Source: Cytobacillus oceanisediminis (GTDB taxonomy: Bacteria > Bacillota > Bacilli > Bacillales > Cytobacillaceae). From it: a stretch of DNA of 64,000 nucleotides. Numbering within the stretch: position 1 is the first letter of the stretch; each line of letters begins with the position of its first letter. Shown piece after piece: positions 50,454-60,112 of the stretch. The position numbers were made by a program, and so were the translations under genes. Below the pieces are notes generated by a model. That model saw nothing but the letters and a program-made list of their open reading frames with translations, was not told where the DNA came from and did not search any database. The stretch spans positions 372,001-436,000 of the forward strand of contig NZ_SOEE01000003.1 of assembly GCF_004366035.1 (NCBI RefSeq). The letters are read 5' to 3'.

Positions 50454-51935
50454 ATGAAAGGGATTGCCTATTGGATTCAAAAATGGGCATATACACATCC
50501 AGATCGAACAGCAGTCATAACAGATAACGATAAGGTGTCCTACAGGCAGCTGGATAAAATGATCGATTCAGCTGCTGTGAAAATCCATGAAAAGCTGCAG
50601 GGAAGAAAAGGGGAACGCATCGCCATTCTGTCGCACAACCGGATTGAATACATAGTCCTTCTATTTGCTATTGCAAAGGCAGAATGTGTGGCCGTCCCTC
50701 TCAATATTCGGCTAAGTGCGAAGGAACTAATATTCCAGCTCAACGACAGTGGCTCAAAGGTGATTTTTGCCGAAAAAGAAAATGCAGGGTTTGTGTCCTC
50801 CCTCGTTGAACAAAGCGAACTCCAGAGTTTGGAGTTTATGGAGGACTTATGCCAGGGTACTCAAACGAGCCTTGCTAATGAGAATCCAATTGACGAGGAA
50901 GCTCCATACATTATCTGCTACACCTCCGGGACCACCGGCAAACCGAAAGGGGCCGTGCTGACACAGAGCAATATGTTCTGGAATGCCGTGAATAACAAGC
51001 TTGCGATTGATTTAACGTCAGAGGATCGCTGTATCGTGCTGCTTCCGCTGTTTCATATAGGGGGAATCGGGCTGTTTGCCTTTCCGTCCTTATTTTCAGG
51101 CGGAACCATTGTCATCCCAGGAAAGTTTGAGCCTGAAAAAGCGCTCGCGATGATTGAAAAACATAAGGTGTCCATTGTGATGGGGGTTCCGACCATTCAT
51201 CAGGCACTGCTGACAAGCCCATCATTCCAAACGGCTGATTTGAGCACAGTCCGCTGGTTCTATAATGGAGGAGCACCATGTCCGCATGAGTTAATAGATG
51301 CCTATTTTGATAGAGGGTTTCTGTTTGGCCAGGGCTTTGGAATGACGGAGACGTCTCCTACACTATTCATGCTCACAAAAGAGGATGCATCGCGGAAAAG
51401 AGGATCGATCGGCAAGCCGGTGTTATTTTCCGAATACAAGCTGATAGATTCAGAGGGCAGTGAGGCTGCAAAAGGTGAAGTTGGCGAGCTTGCGGTGAGA
51501 GGGCCAAATATCATGAAGGAATATTGGAACCGGCCTGATGCCACTATGGATGCACTGAAAGATGGATGGCTCCTGACAGGGGATCTAGCCAAAACGGATG
51601 AAGAAGGATTCCTATACATTGCAGGCAGGAAGAAAGAAATGATCATTTCAGGCGGGGAAAATATTTACCCCCTTGAAGTAGAGCAAGTGATCAGTCAGTT
51701 AAAGGATGTTTCAGAGGTTGCCGTGGTTGGGAATGCCGATCCTCTTTGGGGTGAAGTGCCTGAAGCGTTTATTGTAAAAGAAAATGGAAGCGCTTTAACT
51801 GAAGATGATGTTGTTCAACACTGTCATGGCAATCTTGCAAAATATAAGATTCCAAAGAAGGTAACATTTTTAAACGAGCTCCCGAAAAATGCCACGGGAA
51901 AAATACAGAAAACACAACTTTTAGTAAGAGGGTGA
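50454..51935 (+). CDS. Long-chain/aryl acyl-CoA synthetase (ANL superfamily)
   Basis: A 493-aa adenylate-forming ligase. The P-loop is YTSGTTGKPKGA, the adenylation core GFGMTETSP, the hinge GWLLTGDLAKTDEEG, and the C-terminal catalytic lysine lies in PKNATGKIQK. It activates a carboxylic acid to acyl-CoA; chain type is unknown. AGAGGGGGAG precedes the ATG. Only 14 bases separate it from tetR. Confidence 0.92.
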   Translation: MKGIAYWIQKWAYTHPDRTAVITDNDKVSYRQLDKMIDSAAVKIHEKLQGRKGERIAILSHNRIEYIVLLFAIAKAECVAVPLNIRLSAKELIFQLNDSGSKVIFAEKENAGFVSSLVEQSELQSLEFMEDLCQGTQTSLANENPIDEEAPYIICYTSGTTGKPKGAVLTQSNMFWNAVNNKLAIDLTSEDRCIVLLPLFHIGGIGLFAFPSLFSGGTIVIPGKFEPEKALAMIEKHKVSIVMGVPTIHQALLTSPSFQTADLSTVRWFYNGGAPCPHELIDAYFDRGFLFGQGFGMTETSPTLFMLTKEDASRKRGSIGKPVLFSEYKLIDSEGSEAAKGEVGELAVRGPNIMKEYWNRPDATMDALKDGWLLTGDLAKTDEEGFLYIAGRKKEMIISGGENIYPLEVEQVISQLKDVSEVAVVGNADPLWGEVPEAFIVKENGSALTEDDVVQHCHGNLAKYKIPKKVTFLNELPKNATGKIQKTQLLVRG

Positions 51936-51939
51936 AAAG

Positions 51940-52356
51940 GTGATCAGTTATAGTGTCGGCCAGCAGGCTTCCTGCAGCAAAACCATCACAGAAACAGATT
52001 TTGTGATGTTTGCAGGATTAAGCGGTGACTTCAATCCGGTCCACATAGACGGGGAATACGCCAAAAAAACGAGGTTCAAACAGCGCATAGCCCATGGTCT
52101 CTTAACATCCAGTTTATTATCCCAGCTATTGGGTGTGCATCTCCCAGGAAAAGGATCCATTTATGTAGAACAGACCATCCGGTTTAAGTCCCCTGTTTTT
52201 ATAGGAGATACGGTTACTGCAAAAGGAACCGTTCAGGAAATTGACCAGGAAAGGCGAATACTGACACTCCTGACAGAGTGCTTTAACCAGGAAGGAACAC
52301 TAGTTTTGACGGGCACAGCCAAGATGATGGTGCCTGAAAATGGAGGGGTAATCTGA
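51940..52356 (+). CDS. MaoC family (R)-specific enoyl-CoA hydratase-like protein
   Basis: A 138-aa hot-dog fold protein with the hydratase motif: Asp in DFNPVHIDGEYA, His in the same stretch, and RIAHGLLTSSLLS. It hydrates enoyl-CoA or protects acyl-CoA intermediates. GTG start at 51940. The stop overlaps the start of the KAS III-like gene by one base. Confidence 0.88.
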   Translation: MISYSVGQQASCSKTITETDFVMFAGLSGDFNPVHIDGEYAKKTRFKQRIAHGLLTSSLLSQLLGVHLPGKGSIYVEQTIRFKSPVFIGDTVTAKGTVQEIDQERRILTLLTECFNQEGTLVLTGTAKMMVPENGGVI

Positions 52357-53366
52357 TGGGAATCGGCATTAAATCAACAGGAGTTTTTTTTCCTCCTGGA
52401 ATTGAAACGGCAGCCGACCTGGCTGTAAAGACGGGCATACCCGAACAGGTAATTATCGAAAAGTTCGGTTTGGTCCAAAAGCATGTTGCGGATGATGGTC
52501 TTCATGCCTCTGACTTGGCCATTGGGGCGGGAAGGGAGGCCCTCAAAGGGATTGACCCGCTGTCCATCGATGTCGTCATCTATTTTGGCAGCCCTCATAA
52601 GGATTATTATGTCTGGTCAAGCGCTCCGAAAATACAGCATGAATTAGGGGCGAAAAATGCCTACGCGTTTGAAATCATGAATGTCAGCTCCTGTTTTCCG
52701 ATTGCGTTGAAGGTGGCAAAAGACATGATCGCTTCAGATCAGTCAATTCAAAATATCCTGCTAGCAGGGGGATGCAAAGAGTCACAAATTATCGATTATG
52801 CGAACCCACGGTCACGCTTCATGTTCAACTTTGCAGATGGAGGCACTGCTGCACTGGTCACCAGGGATTCCTCCCAGAGCGAAATTCTCGGAAGTGCCAT
52901 TCTGACAGATGGTTCCTTCCATGATGATGTCCGAACGCCTGCTGGGGGATCCAAACATTTTGCCAGCCGCGAAACAGTTGAGAAAAACCTCCATTATATT
53001 GATGTGAAGGATCCGCAATCTATGAAAGAAAGGCTCGATCCTGTATCGATTGCAAATTTTGATCATGTAGTTCGCGAAGCACTCCATAGAAGCGGTTATA
53101 CTCCACAAGATATGAAACTCCTATTGCCACTGCATACAAAACGTTCCATGTTCAAAGAACTCTTACAATCACTTGAACTTCCTGAAGAAAAAGCGATCTA
53201 CTTAAATCACCATGGCCACATGTCTTCACTTGACCCATGCATTGGGGTGCATTTTGCACAGGAACGGGGATTGTTGAACCCTGGGGATATTGCCGTAGCA
53301 GTCAGTGCGGGAACTGGGTATACGTGGGCTGCGACAGTTGTTCAATGGAAAGGAGAGAAAAGATGA
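52356..53366 (+). CDS. 3-oxoacyl-ACP synthase III (FabH)-like thiolase-fold protein
   Basis: A 336-aa thiolase-superfamily protein. The nucleophile is Cys113 (NVSSCFPIAL). The C-terminal half has LLPLHTKRSM in place of the FabH His motif and NHHGHMSSLDPCIG in place of the Asn-containing motif. It may condense or transfer acyl groups; it is not the housekeeping FabH. GGAGGGG before ATG. Its last codons overlap the start of the NHL gene (ATGA). Confidence 0.85.
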   Translation: MGIGIKSTGVFFPPGIETAADLAVKTGIPEQVIIEKFGLVQKHVADDGLHASDLAIGAGREALKGIDPLSIDVVIYFGSPHKDYYVWSSAPKIQHELGAKNAYAFEIMNVSSCFPIALKVAKDMIASDQSIQNILLAGGCKESQIIDYANPRSRFMFNFADGGTAALVTRDSSQSEILGSAILTDGSFHDDVRTPAGGSKHFASRETVEKNLHYIDVKDPQSMKERLDPVSIANFDHVVREALHRSGYTPQDMKLLLPLHTKRSMFKELLQSLELPEEKAIYLNHHGHMSSLDPCIGVHFAQERGLLNPGDIAVAVSAGTGYTWAATVVQWKGEKR

Positions 53367-55210
53367 AAAGGATAAAGGGAATTGTCCTGTTCTTCCTTCT
53401 ATTTTCCCTTTGGAGCACCGGCGGCGGGATTGCAGAGGCGTCCTATAGCTTTCAGGACGCGTGGGGAAATGAGAGTGATCCTAACAATGAGTTTAGGACA
53501 CCGGTAGCCATGGCCAAGGATAGCTCCGGTAATCTTTACATGGCAGATATGGGGAATCATCGGATCGTGAAAATGGATTCCTCCGGCAAAATCCTGGAGA
53601 CATTTGGATCCCTCGGCAATTCACCGGGAGAATTCAATATGCCTTTTGGCATTGCCATTGATCGAGAAGGGAACATTCTGGTGGCTGATACAGGCAACTA
53701 CCGAATTCAGAAGTTCGATTCCCAATTCAAGTTTATTAAAAGCTGGGGAACTAAAGGGGAAGGGAATAATCAATTCGGTTTTCCAAGAGAAATCGCGATA
53801 GATCAGCAGAACAATTATTACATTACAGATGAATTTAACCATCGCATTCAAAAATTTAATTCTGAAGGACAGTATCTCCTAACGATCGGCTCCTATGGAA
53901 AAGGCAATGGCCAGATGGCGCTGCCTCAAGGCATTGCCATTAACAATATGGGAGAAGTCTATGTTGCTGATACGTACAATAATCGAATACAAGTATTCGA
54001 TCAGAACGGCAGCTTCAAGCGAAAAATAGGCGGACTTGAACCAGGATTAGGCTCCTATCAATTTTACCATCCAAGGGGAATCAACTTTGAACCGAATTCT
54101 GGAGCTTTATATGTAGCGGACACCTATAATAACCGAATCATGAAGTTTGACGCTTCTGACAGATTTCTCTATACAACAGGGATTTTTCCCAACTTAGTGT
54201 ATCCGAATCAAATCCTGCCAGATGAGGATGGAGATTTATTCATTACCGATACAGGCAATAACCGAATTGAAGTCTACAAGGAAATCGGAATGAGCATCTC
54301 TTACAAAATGACGATTGGCTTGGGCCGGTATGGTGACAAACAATATGCAGGGCCATATGATGTTCAAAGTGATTCAAAGGGGAACGTGTTTGTATCAGAT
54401 TCATTTAATCATCGAATCCTGAAGTATAATGCAAGCGGAAGTCTGGTAAGCAAATGGGGAAGCATGTACGGCACGGGCGGACCTTTTGGCTACGGCAGTT
54501 ACGCAGGTCAATTTTTTGTGCCGAGGCAAATTGCGGTTGACCGTTATGACAATGTCTATGTGGCAGACTCAGTAAATCATCGCATTCAAAAGTTCTCTAA
54601 CTCAGGGACCTTTCTGGCAGCTTATGGCTCTTTAGGAACATTAAGCGGCTATTTCCAATTTCCGAGCGGGGTAGCCGTTGACAGCAAAGGCAATATCTTT
54701 GTATCAGACTCAGAAAATAACCGAATACAAAAGTTTAATTCCTTTTTCATTTATATGAAAGAATGGGGCAGAAAAGGGACTGGCAATGGCGAATTTTCTC
54801 AGCCGATGCAGCTGGCGATCGACTCTAAGGACAATGTGTATGCAGTGGACCGGATCAATAATCGGGTTCAGAAGTTCGATAACAATGGCCAGTTTATTGC
54901 TAAGTGGGGAACAAACAGCGGAAGCGGCCACCTGGATCCATTAGAGAATTGGGGCGAAGAACCGGGTGATCTGTTCCTGCCTACAGGCATTGCTATTGAT
55001 AATCAGGATCGTGTGTATGTTACTGACACTTCCAACAACCGCATGAATGTCTATGATGAAAATGGCAGATTCATAGAGCAGTTTGGATCTTTCAGCGGCG
55101 AAGATGGACATTTCTTTTCACCACAGGGTCTTGATATAGACAGAAGCGGGAACATTATTGTCGCAGACGGCCTGCTTCATAAAATACAGTTCTTTAGAAA
55201 AGAAAATTAA
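53363..55210 (+). CDS. Secreted NHL-repeat beta-propeller protein
   Basis: A 615-aa exported protein. A signal peptide (KRIKGIVLFFLLFSLWSTGGGIAEA) is followed by about a dozen NHL repeats of the type VADTGNYRIQKFD, enough for two six-bladed propellers. No anchor or catalytic residue is evident. Its place between the acyl-CoA enzymes and the LIV binding protein suggests a substrate-gathering or scaffolding role outside the cell. AAAGGAGAG precedes the ATG. Confidence 0.88.
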   Translation: MKRIKGIVLFFLLFSLWSTGGGIAEASYSFQDAWGNESDPNNEFRTPVAMAKDSSGNLYMADMGNHRIVKMDSSGKILETFGSLGNSPGEFNMPFGIAIDREGNILVADTGNYRIQKFDSQFKFIKSWGTKGEGNNQFGFPREIAIDQQNNYYITDEFNHRIQKFNSEGQYLLTIGSYGKGNGQMALPQGIAINNMGEVYVADTYNNRIQVFDQNGSFKRKIGGLEPGLGSYQFYHPRGINFEPNSGALYVADTYNNRIMKFDASDRFLYTTGIFPNLVYPNQILPDEDGDLFITDTGNNRIEVYKEIGMSISYKMTIGLGRYGDKQYAGPYDVQSDSKGNVFVSDSFNHRILKYNASGSLVSKWGSMYGTGGPFGYGSYAGQFFVPRQIAVDRYDNVYVADSVNHRIQKFSNSGTFLAAYGSLGTLSGYFQFPSGVAVDSKGNIFVSDSENNRIQKFNSFFIYMKEWGRKGTGNGEFSQPMQLAIDSKDNVYAVDRINNRVQKFDNNGQFIAKWGTNSGSGHLDPLENWGEEPGDLFLPTGIAIDNQDRVYVTDTSNNRMNVYDENGRFIEQFGSFSGEDGHFFSPQGLDIDRSGNIIVADGLLHKIQFFRKEN

Positions 55211-55227
55211 GACAGGGGGAATGAAAA

Positions 55228-56442
55228 GTGAAGTGTAAGGTGTATGGCATTAAGTCTGCTTTAACCCTCTTTATCGTGCTCACTCTTTTATTCATAACAG
55301 GTTGTTCCGGAGACACGGCAAGTTCAGAAGAAGAAACAATCAAAATTGGTGTTCTCGCCTCCTTAACCGGTCCGCTTGAGACGTACGGAAAGCAAACAGT
55401 AGCGGGATTTGAACTGGGCCTCGATTATGCAACGGAAGGATCGAATGAAGTTGCCGGCAAAAAGGTCGAGTTTATCGTGGAGGACACGGAAACAAAGCCA
55501 GATGTCGCAGTCAGAAAAGCGACAAAGCTGCTGGAAGAGGATGAGGTGGATTTCTTAGTGGGTTCATCAAGCTCTGGAGACACATTGGCCTTATTGCCGC
55601 TCGCTGAAGAATACGAAAAAATCATGGTGGTGGAGCCTGCGGTTGCAGACAGCATCACAGGAAAGAACTGGAACAAATATATCTTCAGGACAGGAAGGAA
55701 TTCGTCTCAGGATGCTGTTGCCGGTGCGGCCGCAATCGCTGAAAAAGATGTGAAAATCGCGACTTTCGCACAGGATAATGCCTATGGCCGGGAAGGGATC
55801 GCTGCTTTTAAAGAAGGAGCGGAGAAGCTCGGTGCCACTATTGTAAATGAACAATATGCAGACCCGAATTCCACTGATTTCACAGCGAATATTCAAAGCA
55901 TCATAAATGAAAAGCCTGATTACCTTTATATCGTCTGGGCAGGATCCAATGCACCATGGAAACAGTTAAAAGATATGCAGCTGGAGGAGCAGGGAATTAA
56001 AATTTCCACTGCAGCTCAGGACATTGCTTCACTAAAAACGATGGATTCCTTAATTGGCATGAGCGGTTTTTCCATTTACTATCACACCCTTCCGGATAAT
56101 AAAGTGAACGACTGGCTGGTGGAAGAGCATAAGAAAAAATTTGACGGTGAAATTCCGGATCTGTTTACTGCCGGCGGAATGACAGCTGCCATCTCCATTG
56201 TAGAGGCACTAAAGAAAACAGAAGGCGATAAAGATGTGGATGGTTTAATCACCACAATGGAAAACATGGAATTTGAGACACCGAAAGGAAAAATGAAATT
56301 CCGGGCTGAAGATCACCAGGCATTGCAGTCTCTGTATGCAGTAACTCTCGAGGAACAGGAAGGGGTGGATCATCCAGTACCGGTCCTGATCAGGGAATTG
56401 AATATGGAAGAAACCGAGCCGCCAATCCGGAATGGCGAATAA
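55228..56442 (+). CDS. LIV-type ABC transporter substrate-binding lipoprotein
   Basis: A 404-aa receptor with a lipobox (FITGC) and the Leu/Ile/Val-binding fold: IKIGVLASLTGPLETYGKQ, VEFIVEDTETKPDVAVRKATKLLEE, and FAQDNAYGREGIAAF. In Bacillus and aerobic degraders such receptors also bind aromatic or dicarboxylic acids, which would fit the neighbouring ligase. GTG start after GGGGGA. First of five genes for one transporter. Confidence 0.9.
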   Translation: MKCKVYGIKSALTLFIVLTLLFITGCSGDTASSEEETIKIGVLASLTGPLETYGKQTVAGFELGLDYATEGSNEVAGKKVEFIVEDTETKPDVAVRKATKLLEEDEVDFLVGSSSSGDTLALLPLAEEYEKIMVVEPAVADSITGKNWNKYIFRTGRNSSQDAVAGAAAIAEKDVKIATFAQDNAYGREGIAAFKEGAEKLGATIVNEQYADPNSTDFTANIQSIINEKPDYLYIVWAGSNAPWKQLKDMQLEEQGIKISTAAQDIASLKTMDSLIGMSGFSIYYHTLPDNKVNDWLVEEHKKKFDGEIPDLFTAGGMTAAISIVEALKKTEGDKDVDGLITTMENMEFETPKGKMKFRAEDHQALQSLYAVTLEEQEGVDHPVPVLIRELNMEETEPPIRNGE

Positions 56443-56481
56443 AATTTCAGAATAATTAGATTAATAGGAGGGGTCGCCAAG

Positions 56482-57255
56482 TTGGAAAAAATTCTGGAAA
56501 CAAAAAGCCTATCGGTTTCCTTTGGCGAGCATGATGTCATAAAAGAAGTGAACCTGGAAATAGAGCGAGGCAAGCTGACATCGATTATCGGTCCCAATGG
56601 GGCAGGCAAGACCACACTCTTTAACCTGCTGAGCGGCCAAATCGCTCCGACAAAGGGAGAGATTTATTTTAAAAACGATAATGTAACAAAGCTTTCTGTA
56701 CCATTACGGGCGAGAAGGGGCATCGGCCGCTCCTTCCAGCTCACCAATATTTTTCCGGAGCTGACGGTTCTGGAAAATATCAGGCTGGCCATCCAGTCAT
56801 CGAGCAAAGATTACTACTCAATCTTACCAAGGCTTTCTTTCATGAGCCGCCAGCAGGATGAAGCAAAAGCGGCCATGGAGCGGTGCATGCTAAGCGGCAA
56901 GGAAGATGTGCTGGCACAGGATCTGGCACATGGAGAAAAAAGAAAACTGGAGCTGGCCATGCTGCTGGCTCTTAAAACAGAACTGCTTCTGCTCGATGAG
57001 CCGACAGCAGGCATATCGATTGAAGAGATTCCGGCCATTCTGGAAGTGATTGAGAACATTAAGAAGGAAGGCATGTGTACGATTGTCTTAATCGAACACA
57101 AGATGGAGATGGTCATGCATCTTTCCGATACTCTGGTGGTTCTCTTCAATGGAGAGCTCCTGGCAAGCGGCAATCCGAAGGAAATTATCAAAGATCAGAG
57201 AGTTCAAACGGCATACTTGGGAGGCTTGCATCGTGAGTCTATTAAAACTGGATAA
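56482..57255 (+). CDS. livG: LIV-type ABC transporter ATP-binding protein (LivG)
   Basis: A 257-aa ATPase. Walker A GPNGAGKTT, LivG-type helix RARRGIGRSFQLTNIFPELTVLENI, a signature-like AHGEKRKLELAMLL (usual LSGGQ replaced by AHGEK, common in LivG), and Walker B LLLLDEP. TTG start after AGGAGGGG. It overlaps livF by 23 bases. Confidence 0.9.
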   Translation: MEKILETKSLSVSFGEHDVIKEVNLEIERGKLTSIIGPNGAGKTTLFNLLSGQIAPTKGEIYFKNDNVTKLSVPLRARRGIGRSFQLTNIFPELTVLENIRLAIQSSSKDYYSILPRLSFMSRQQDEAKAAMERCMLSGKEDVLAQDLAHGEKRKLELAMLLALKTELLLLDEPTAGISIEEIPAILEVIENIKKEGMCTIVLIEHKMEMVMHLSDTLVVLFNGELLASGNPKEIIKDQRVQTAYLGGLHRESIKTG

Positions 57256-57937
57256 TCTTGAGACCTATTTGGGTCAATATCACATCCTTCAGGGAGTGTC
57301 CATGTCCGTAGAAGTGGGAAGCATCACCGTCCTGTTCGGAAGAAATGGAGCAGGCAAAACGACAACACTGCGCTCCATCATGGGGTTCAATCCATCCACC
57401 ACGGGTTCTGTGCATTATCACAACCAGAAAATCAGCGGAATGCCTACTCACCTGATATCCAGGAAAGGAATCGGGTATGTGCCGGAGAATCAGGGAATAT
57501 TCAGTGCGCTGACAATAGAAGAAACGCTCAATCTGGCCAGGGCAAAGAGCACTGGAGATGCGGAAGAAAAAATGGAGTGGATGCTGGAACTCTTCCCGGA
57601 TTTAAAGAAATTCTGGCGCAAGAAAAGCGGTTTGCTTTCCGGCGGACAAAAGCAGATGCTGGCGATTGCGAGGGCGTATATCAATGGGGATGGACTGCTT
57701 TTGATTGATGAGCCAAGCAAAGGATTGTCACCGATTATGGTTGAAAAGCTGATGGAATCAATTCTAAAAATGAAAGAAAAAACAACGATACTGCTTGTGG
57801 AGCAGAACTTCCTGATGGCAAGTGAAATCGGCAATTACTTTTACATTATGGACGACGGAAAAATAGTCCATGATGGCTGGATGCAGGATCTAAAGGACGA
57901 CAGGGAAACCTGCCAGAAATACTTGGGCATCGCGTAA
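57233..57937 (+). CDS. livF: LIV-type ABC transporter ATP-binding protein (LivF)
   Basis: A 234-aa ATPase: Walker A GRNGAGKTT, GIGYVPENQGIFSALTIEE, signature LSGGQKQMLAIARA, and Walker B GLLLIDEPSKGLSP. GTG 57233 with GGGAGG upstream is chosen over an in-frame start at 57149, which lies well inside livG. Confidence 0.9.
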   Translation: MSLLKLDNLETYLGQYHILQGVSMSVEVGSITVLFGRNGAGKTTTLRSIMGFNPSTTGSVHYHNQKISGMPTHLISRKGIGYVPENQGIFSALTIEETLNLARAKSTGDAEEKMEWMLELFPDLKKFWRKKSGLLSGGQKQMLAIARAYINGDGLLLIDEPSKGLSPIMVEKLMESILKMKEKTTILLVEQNFLMASEIGNYFYIMDDGKIVHDGWMQDLKDDRETCQKYLGIA

Positions 57938-57957
57938 GCAGTGAAGGAGGGCTGGAA

Positions 57958-58827
57958 ATGGAAGTCTTTATTAATTTATTGGTCAATGGGGTTTCAACAG
58001 GGCTATTGATATTCCTTCTGGCTGCTGGACTTACTTTAATCTTCGGGCTGATGAGTGTCCTGAATTTTGCCCATGGCGGATTATTCGTTTGGGGCGCTTT
58101 TTCAGGAGCATGGATTTTTAAAGAAACAAACAGTTTTCTATTAGCGATTGCGGGATCCATTGCAATCGGAATGGTATTGGGCTGGGTATTGGAGAGATTT
58201 CTGATCCGTCCTGTATACGGAAATCATGTCCGTCAGCTGCTGATTACATTAGGAGGCATGCTGGTCTTGTCAGAAAGCATCAAAATCTTCTGGGGACCCA
58301 ATCCGATACGGGTAAACCTTCCAGCGTGGCTCGAGGGGAGCTATCAGTTTGATGGAATCATCATCATTAAATACCGTGTGTTTGTGATTGTGGTTGGGCT
58401 GCTGCTGTATCTGGCATTATGGCTTTTGCTCAGCCGTACACAGATTGGCCTTATGATCCGGGCTGGAGTGCTGGATAAGGAAATGGTACAGGCGCTCGGA
58501 ATCAATGTAAAGGGTCTTTTTACCTTCGTATTCCTGCTCGGTGCCGGATTGGCTGCTTTAGGCGGAGCGCTATTGGCGCCGTATTCTGGAGTCGTTTTTG
58601 CGGAAATGGGCATGCAATATGCCATACTGGCTTTCATTGTGGTCATCATTGGGGGGATGGGCAGCCTGCAGGGATCAGCACTGGCTTCCCTGATCGTAGG
58701 AGTCGCGGGAGCGTTTATGGCTTATTATATGCCTGATTTGTCACTGGCCTTGAATATGCTCCTATTGGCCACCGTCTTATTGGTGAAACCAACCGGGCTG
58801 CTGGGAGAAAAGGGGAGTGCCGTATGA
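57958..58827 (+). CDS. livH: LIV-type ABC transporter permease (LivH)
   Basis: A 289-aa membrane subunit with about eight helices. LivH features are NGVSTGLLIFLLAAGLTLIFGLMSVLNFAHGG at the start, and VVIIGGMGSLQGSALASLIVGV near the end, the ATPase-contact region. AAGGAGGG precedes the ATG. The stop overlaps livM by four bases. Confidence 0.92.
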   Translation: MEVFINLLVNGVSTGLLIFLLAAGLTLIFGLMSVLNFAHGGLFVWGAFSGAWIFKETNSFLLAIAGSIAIGMVLGWVLERFLIRPVYGNHVRQLLITLGGMLVLSESIKIFWGPNPIRVNLPAWLEGSYQFDGIIIIKYRVFVIVVGLLLYLALWLLLSRTQIGLMIRAGVLDKEMVQALGINVKGLFTFVFLLGAGLAALGGALLAPYSGVVFAEMGMQYAILAFIVVIIGGMGSLQGSALASLIVGVAGAFMAYYMPDLSLALNMLLLATVLLVKPTGLLGEKGSAV

Positions 58828-59822
58828 GAGGGGTAGTTCATAAAGTGCCGCTGTATTGGGGGCTTGCGATTCTGCTGTTTATGCTTCTGTTCCCCTTTGT
58901 CAACGACTCCCGCAGCACGCTGATTTTACTGACTCAAATTTTCATTTTTGCTATATTTGCGATGAGCTTCGATATTCTGTTAGGATACACGGGAATCGTA
59001 TCCTTTGGGCATTGTATGTTCTTTGGGATCGGCGCTTATAGTACCGCACTTATTTTTAATCAGCTGGACGCTACTCTGCCAAATTTTATATTAGGTTTAG
59101 TTATAGGAATTCTCCTGTCAGCATTGGTTAGCTATATCATCGGATTGTTATCCTTAAGGCTTAAAAGCCACTTTTATGCGATGCTGACATTGGCTGTCTC
59201 CCAGCTGTTCCTTGTACTGGCAGAGAAGTGGAGAGGACTTACTCATGGCGGTGACGGATTTACCTTCAGTGTGCCTGACATATTCAAAGACCGTACTTCC
59301 TTCTATTACATTACACTCATTAGTGTGGCCATTGTTTTTATCCTGCTGAAGCTATTTACAGAATCGTCCGCTGGCAAAGTGTTAAAAGCTATATCACAGA
59401 ATGAATATCGCGCCGAGGCATTAGGGTATAAGTCGCTTCAATATAAACTGATTGCCAGCGTAACGGCAGGAGTGGCAGCTTCCTTCAGCGGTTCTCTGTA
59501 TGCTGTATCGTTAAGGTTCATTAATACCAATGTCTTTTCTATTGAAGTTACCCTGGATGCTCTCTTAATGACAATGATCGGAGGACTGGGAACCCTTGCT
59601 GGTGCCATAGCAGGAGCGGGGATCATCGAATTCTTAAGACATTACCTTTCAGAGCTGGCGATGATATACCCTATTTTCGAAAGATGGACGATTATCCTCG
59701 GGTTCTTATATATAGTGGTGCTGCTTGGATTCCCTTCAGGTTTGGCAGGGTTTATTAAAAAATTCACTTCAAAAAAGGGGAGGAAGGAGAAGAAGAAAAG
59801 GGAAGTGGGGAAGGCTGCTTAG
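58824..59822 (+). CDS. livM: LIV-type ABC transporter permease (LivM)
   Basis: A 332-aa membrane subunit. ILLGYTGIVSFGHCMFFGIGAYSTAL is the LivM hallmark, and MTMIGGLGTLAGAIAGAGIIE is the coupling region. The C-terminus is an unusually lysine-rich tail (KKGRKEKKKR). Last gene of the operon. Confidence 0.92.
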   Translation: MRGVVHKVPLYWGLAILLFMLLFPFVNDSRSTLILLTQIFIFAIFAMSFDILLGYTGIVSFGHCMFFGIGAYSTALIFNQLDATLPNFILGLVIGILLSALVSYIIGLLSLRLKSHFYAMLTLAVSQLFLVLAEKWRGLTHGGDGFTFSVPDIFKDRTSFYYITLISVAIVFILLKLFTESSAGKVLKAISQNEYRAEALGYKSLQYKLIASVTAGVAASFSGSLYAVSLRFINTNVFSIEVTLDALLMTMIGGLGTLAGAIAGAGIIEFLRHYLSELAMIYPIFERWTIILGFLYIVVLLGFPSGLAGFIKKFTSKKGRKEKKKREVGKAA

Positions 59823-59843
59823 TGTGAGATAAGAAGATTCCAG

Positions 59844-59874
59844 AAACCTTGCCATCATGGGTAAGGTTTTTATT
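59844..59874 (+). terminator. Terminator of the LIV operon
   Basis: AAACCTTGCC pairs with GGGTAAGGTTT around ATCAT, followed by TTATTAA. Confidence 0.75.
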
Positions 59875-59946
59875 AATTACAAAAACACTTATAATTTTTT
59901 GCCATATTGAACGGGGGTTTAAATCAAAACCAAGATCTGTAATGTT

Positions 59947-60036
59947 GTGAAAAAACAATCTTTAGCTGGTGTGAGAGCTGATAAATCCAATGTGGAGCTG
60001 GCTATGGAAATGGTGATAGCTATCAATAGACCATAG
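59947..60036 (+). other. Short coding-like remnant
   Basis: An open frame from GTG 59947 gives 29 residues (KKQSLAGVRADKSNVELAM and on to AINRP) with protein-like composition but no ribosome-binding site. It may be the tail of a lost gene. The rest of 59875-60060 shows nothing. Confidence 0.25.
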
Positions 60037-60059
60037 AAAGATACTCTTTCTCGAAGAAA

Positions 60060-60108
60060 GAAAAAACCTCTCCAAATGCCTCTTAATCAAGGTATTTCAG
60101 GAGAGGTT
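60060..60108 (-). terminator. Terminator of the Rrf2 gene
   Basis: AACCTCTCC and GGAGAGGTT form a nine-base stem; on the minus strand the hairpin is followed by six T. Confidence 0.8.
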
Positions 60109-60112
60109 GGCA

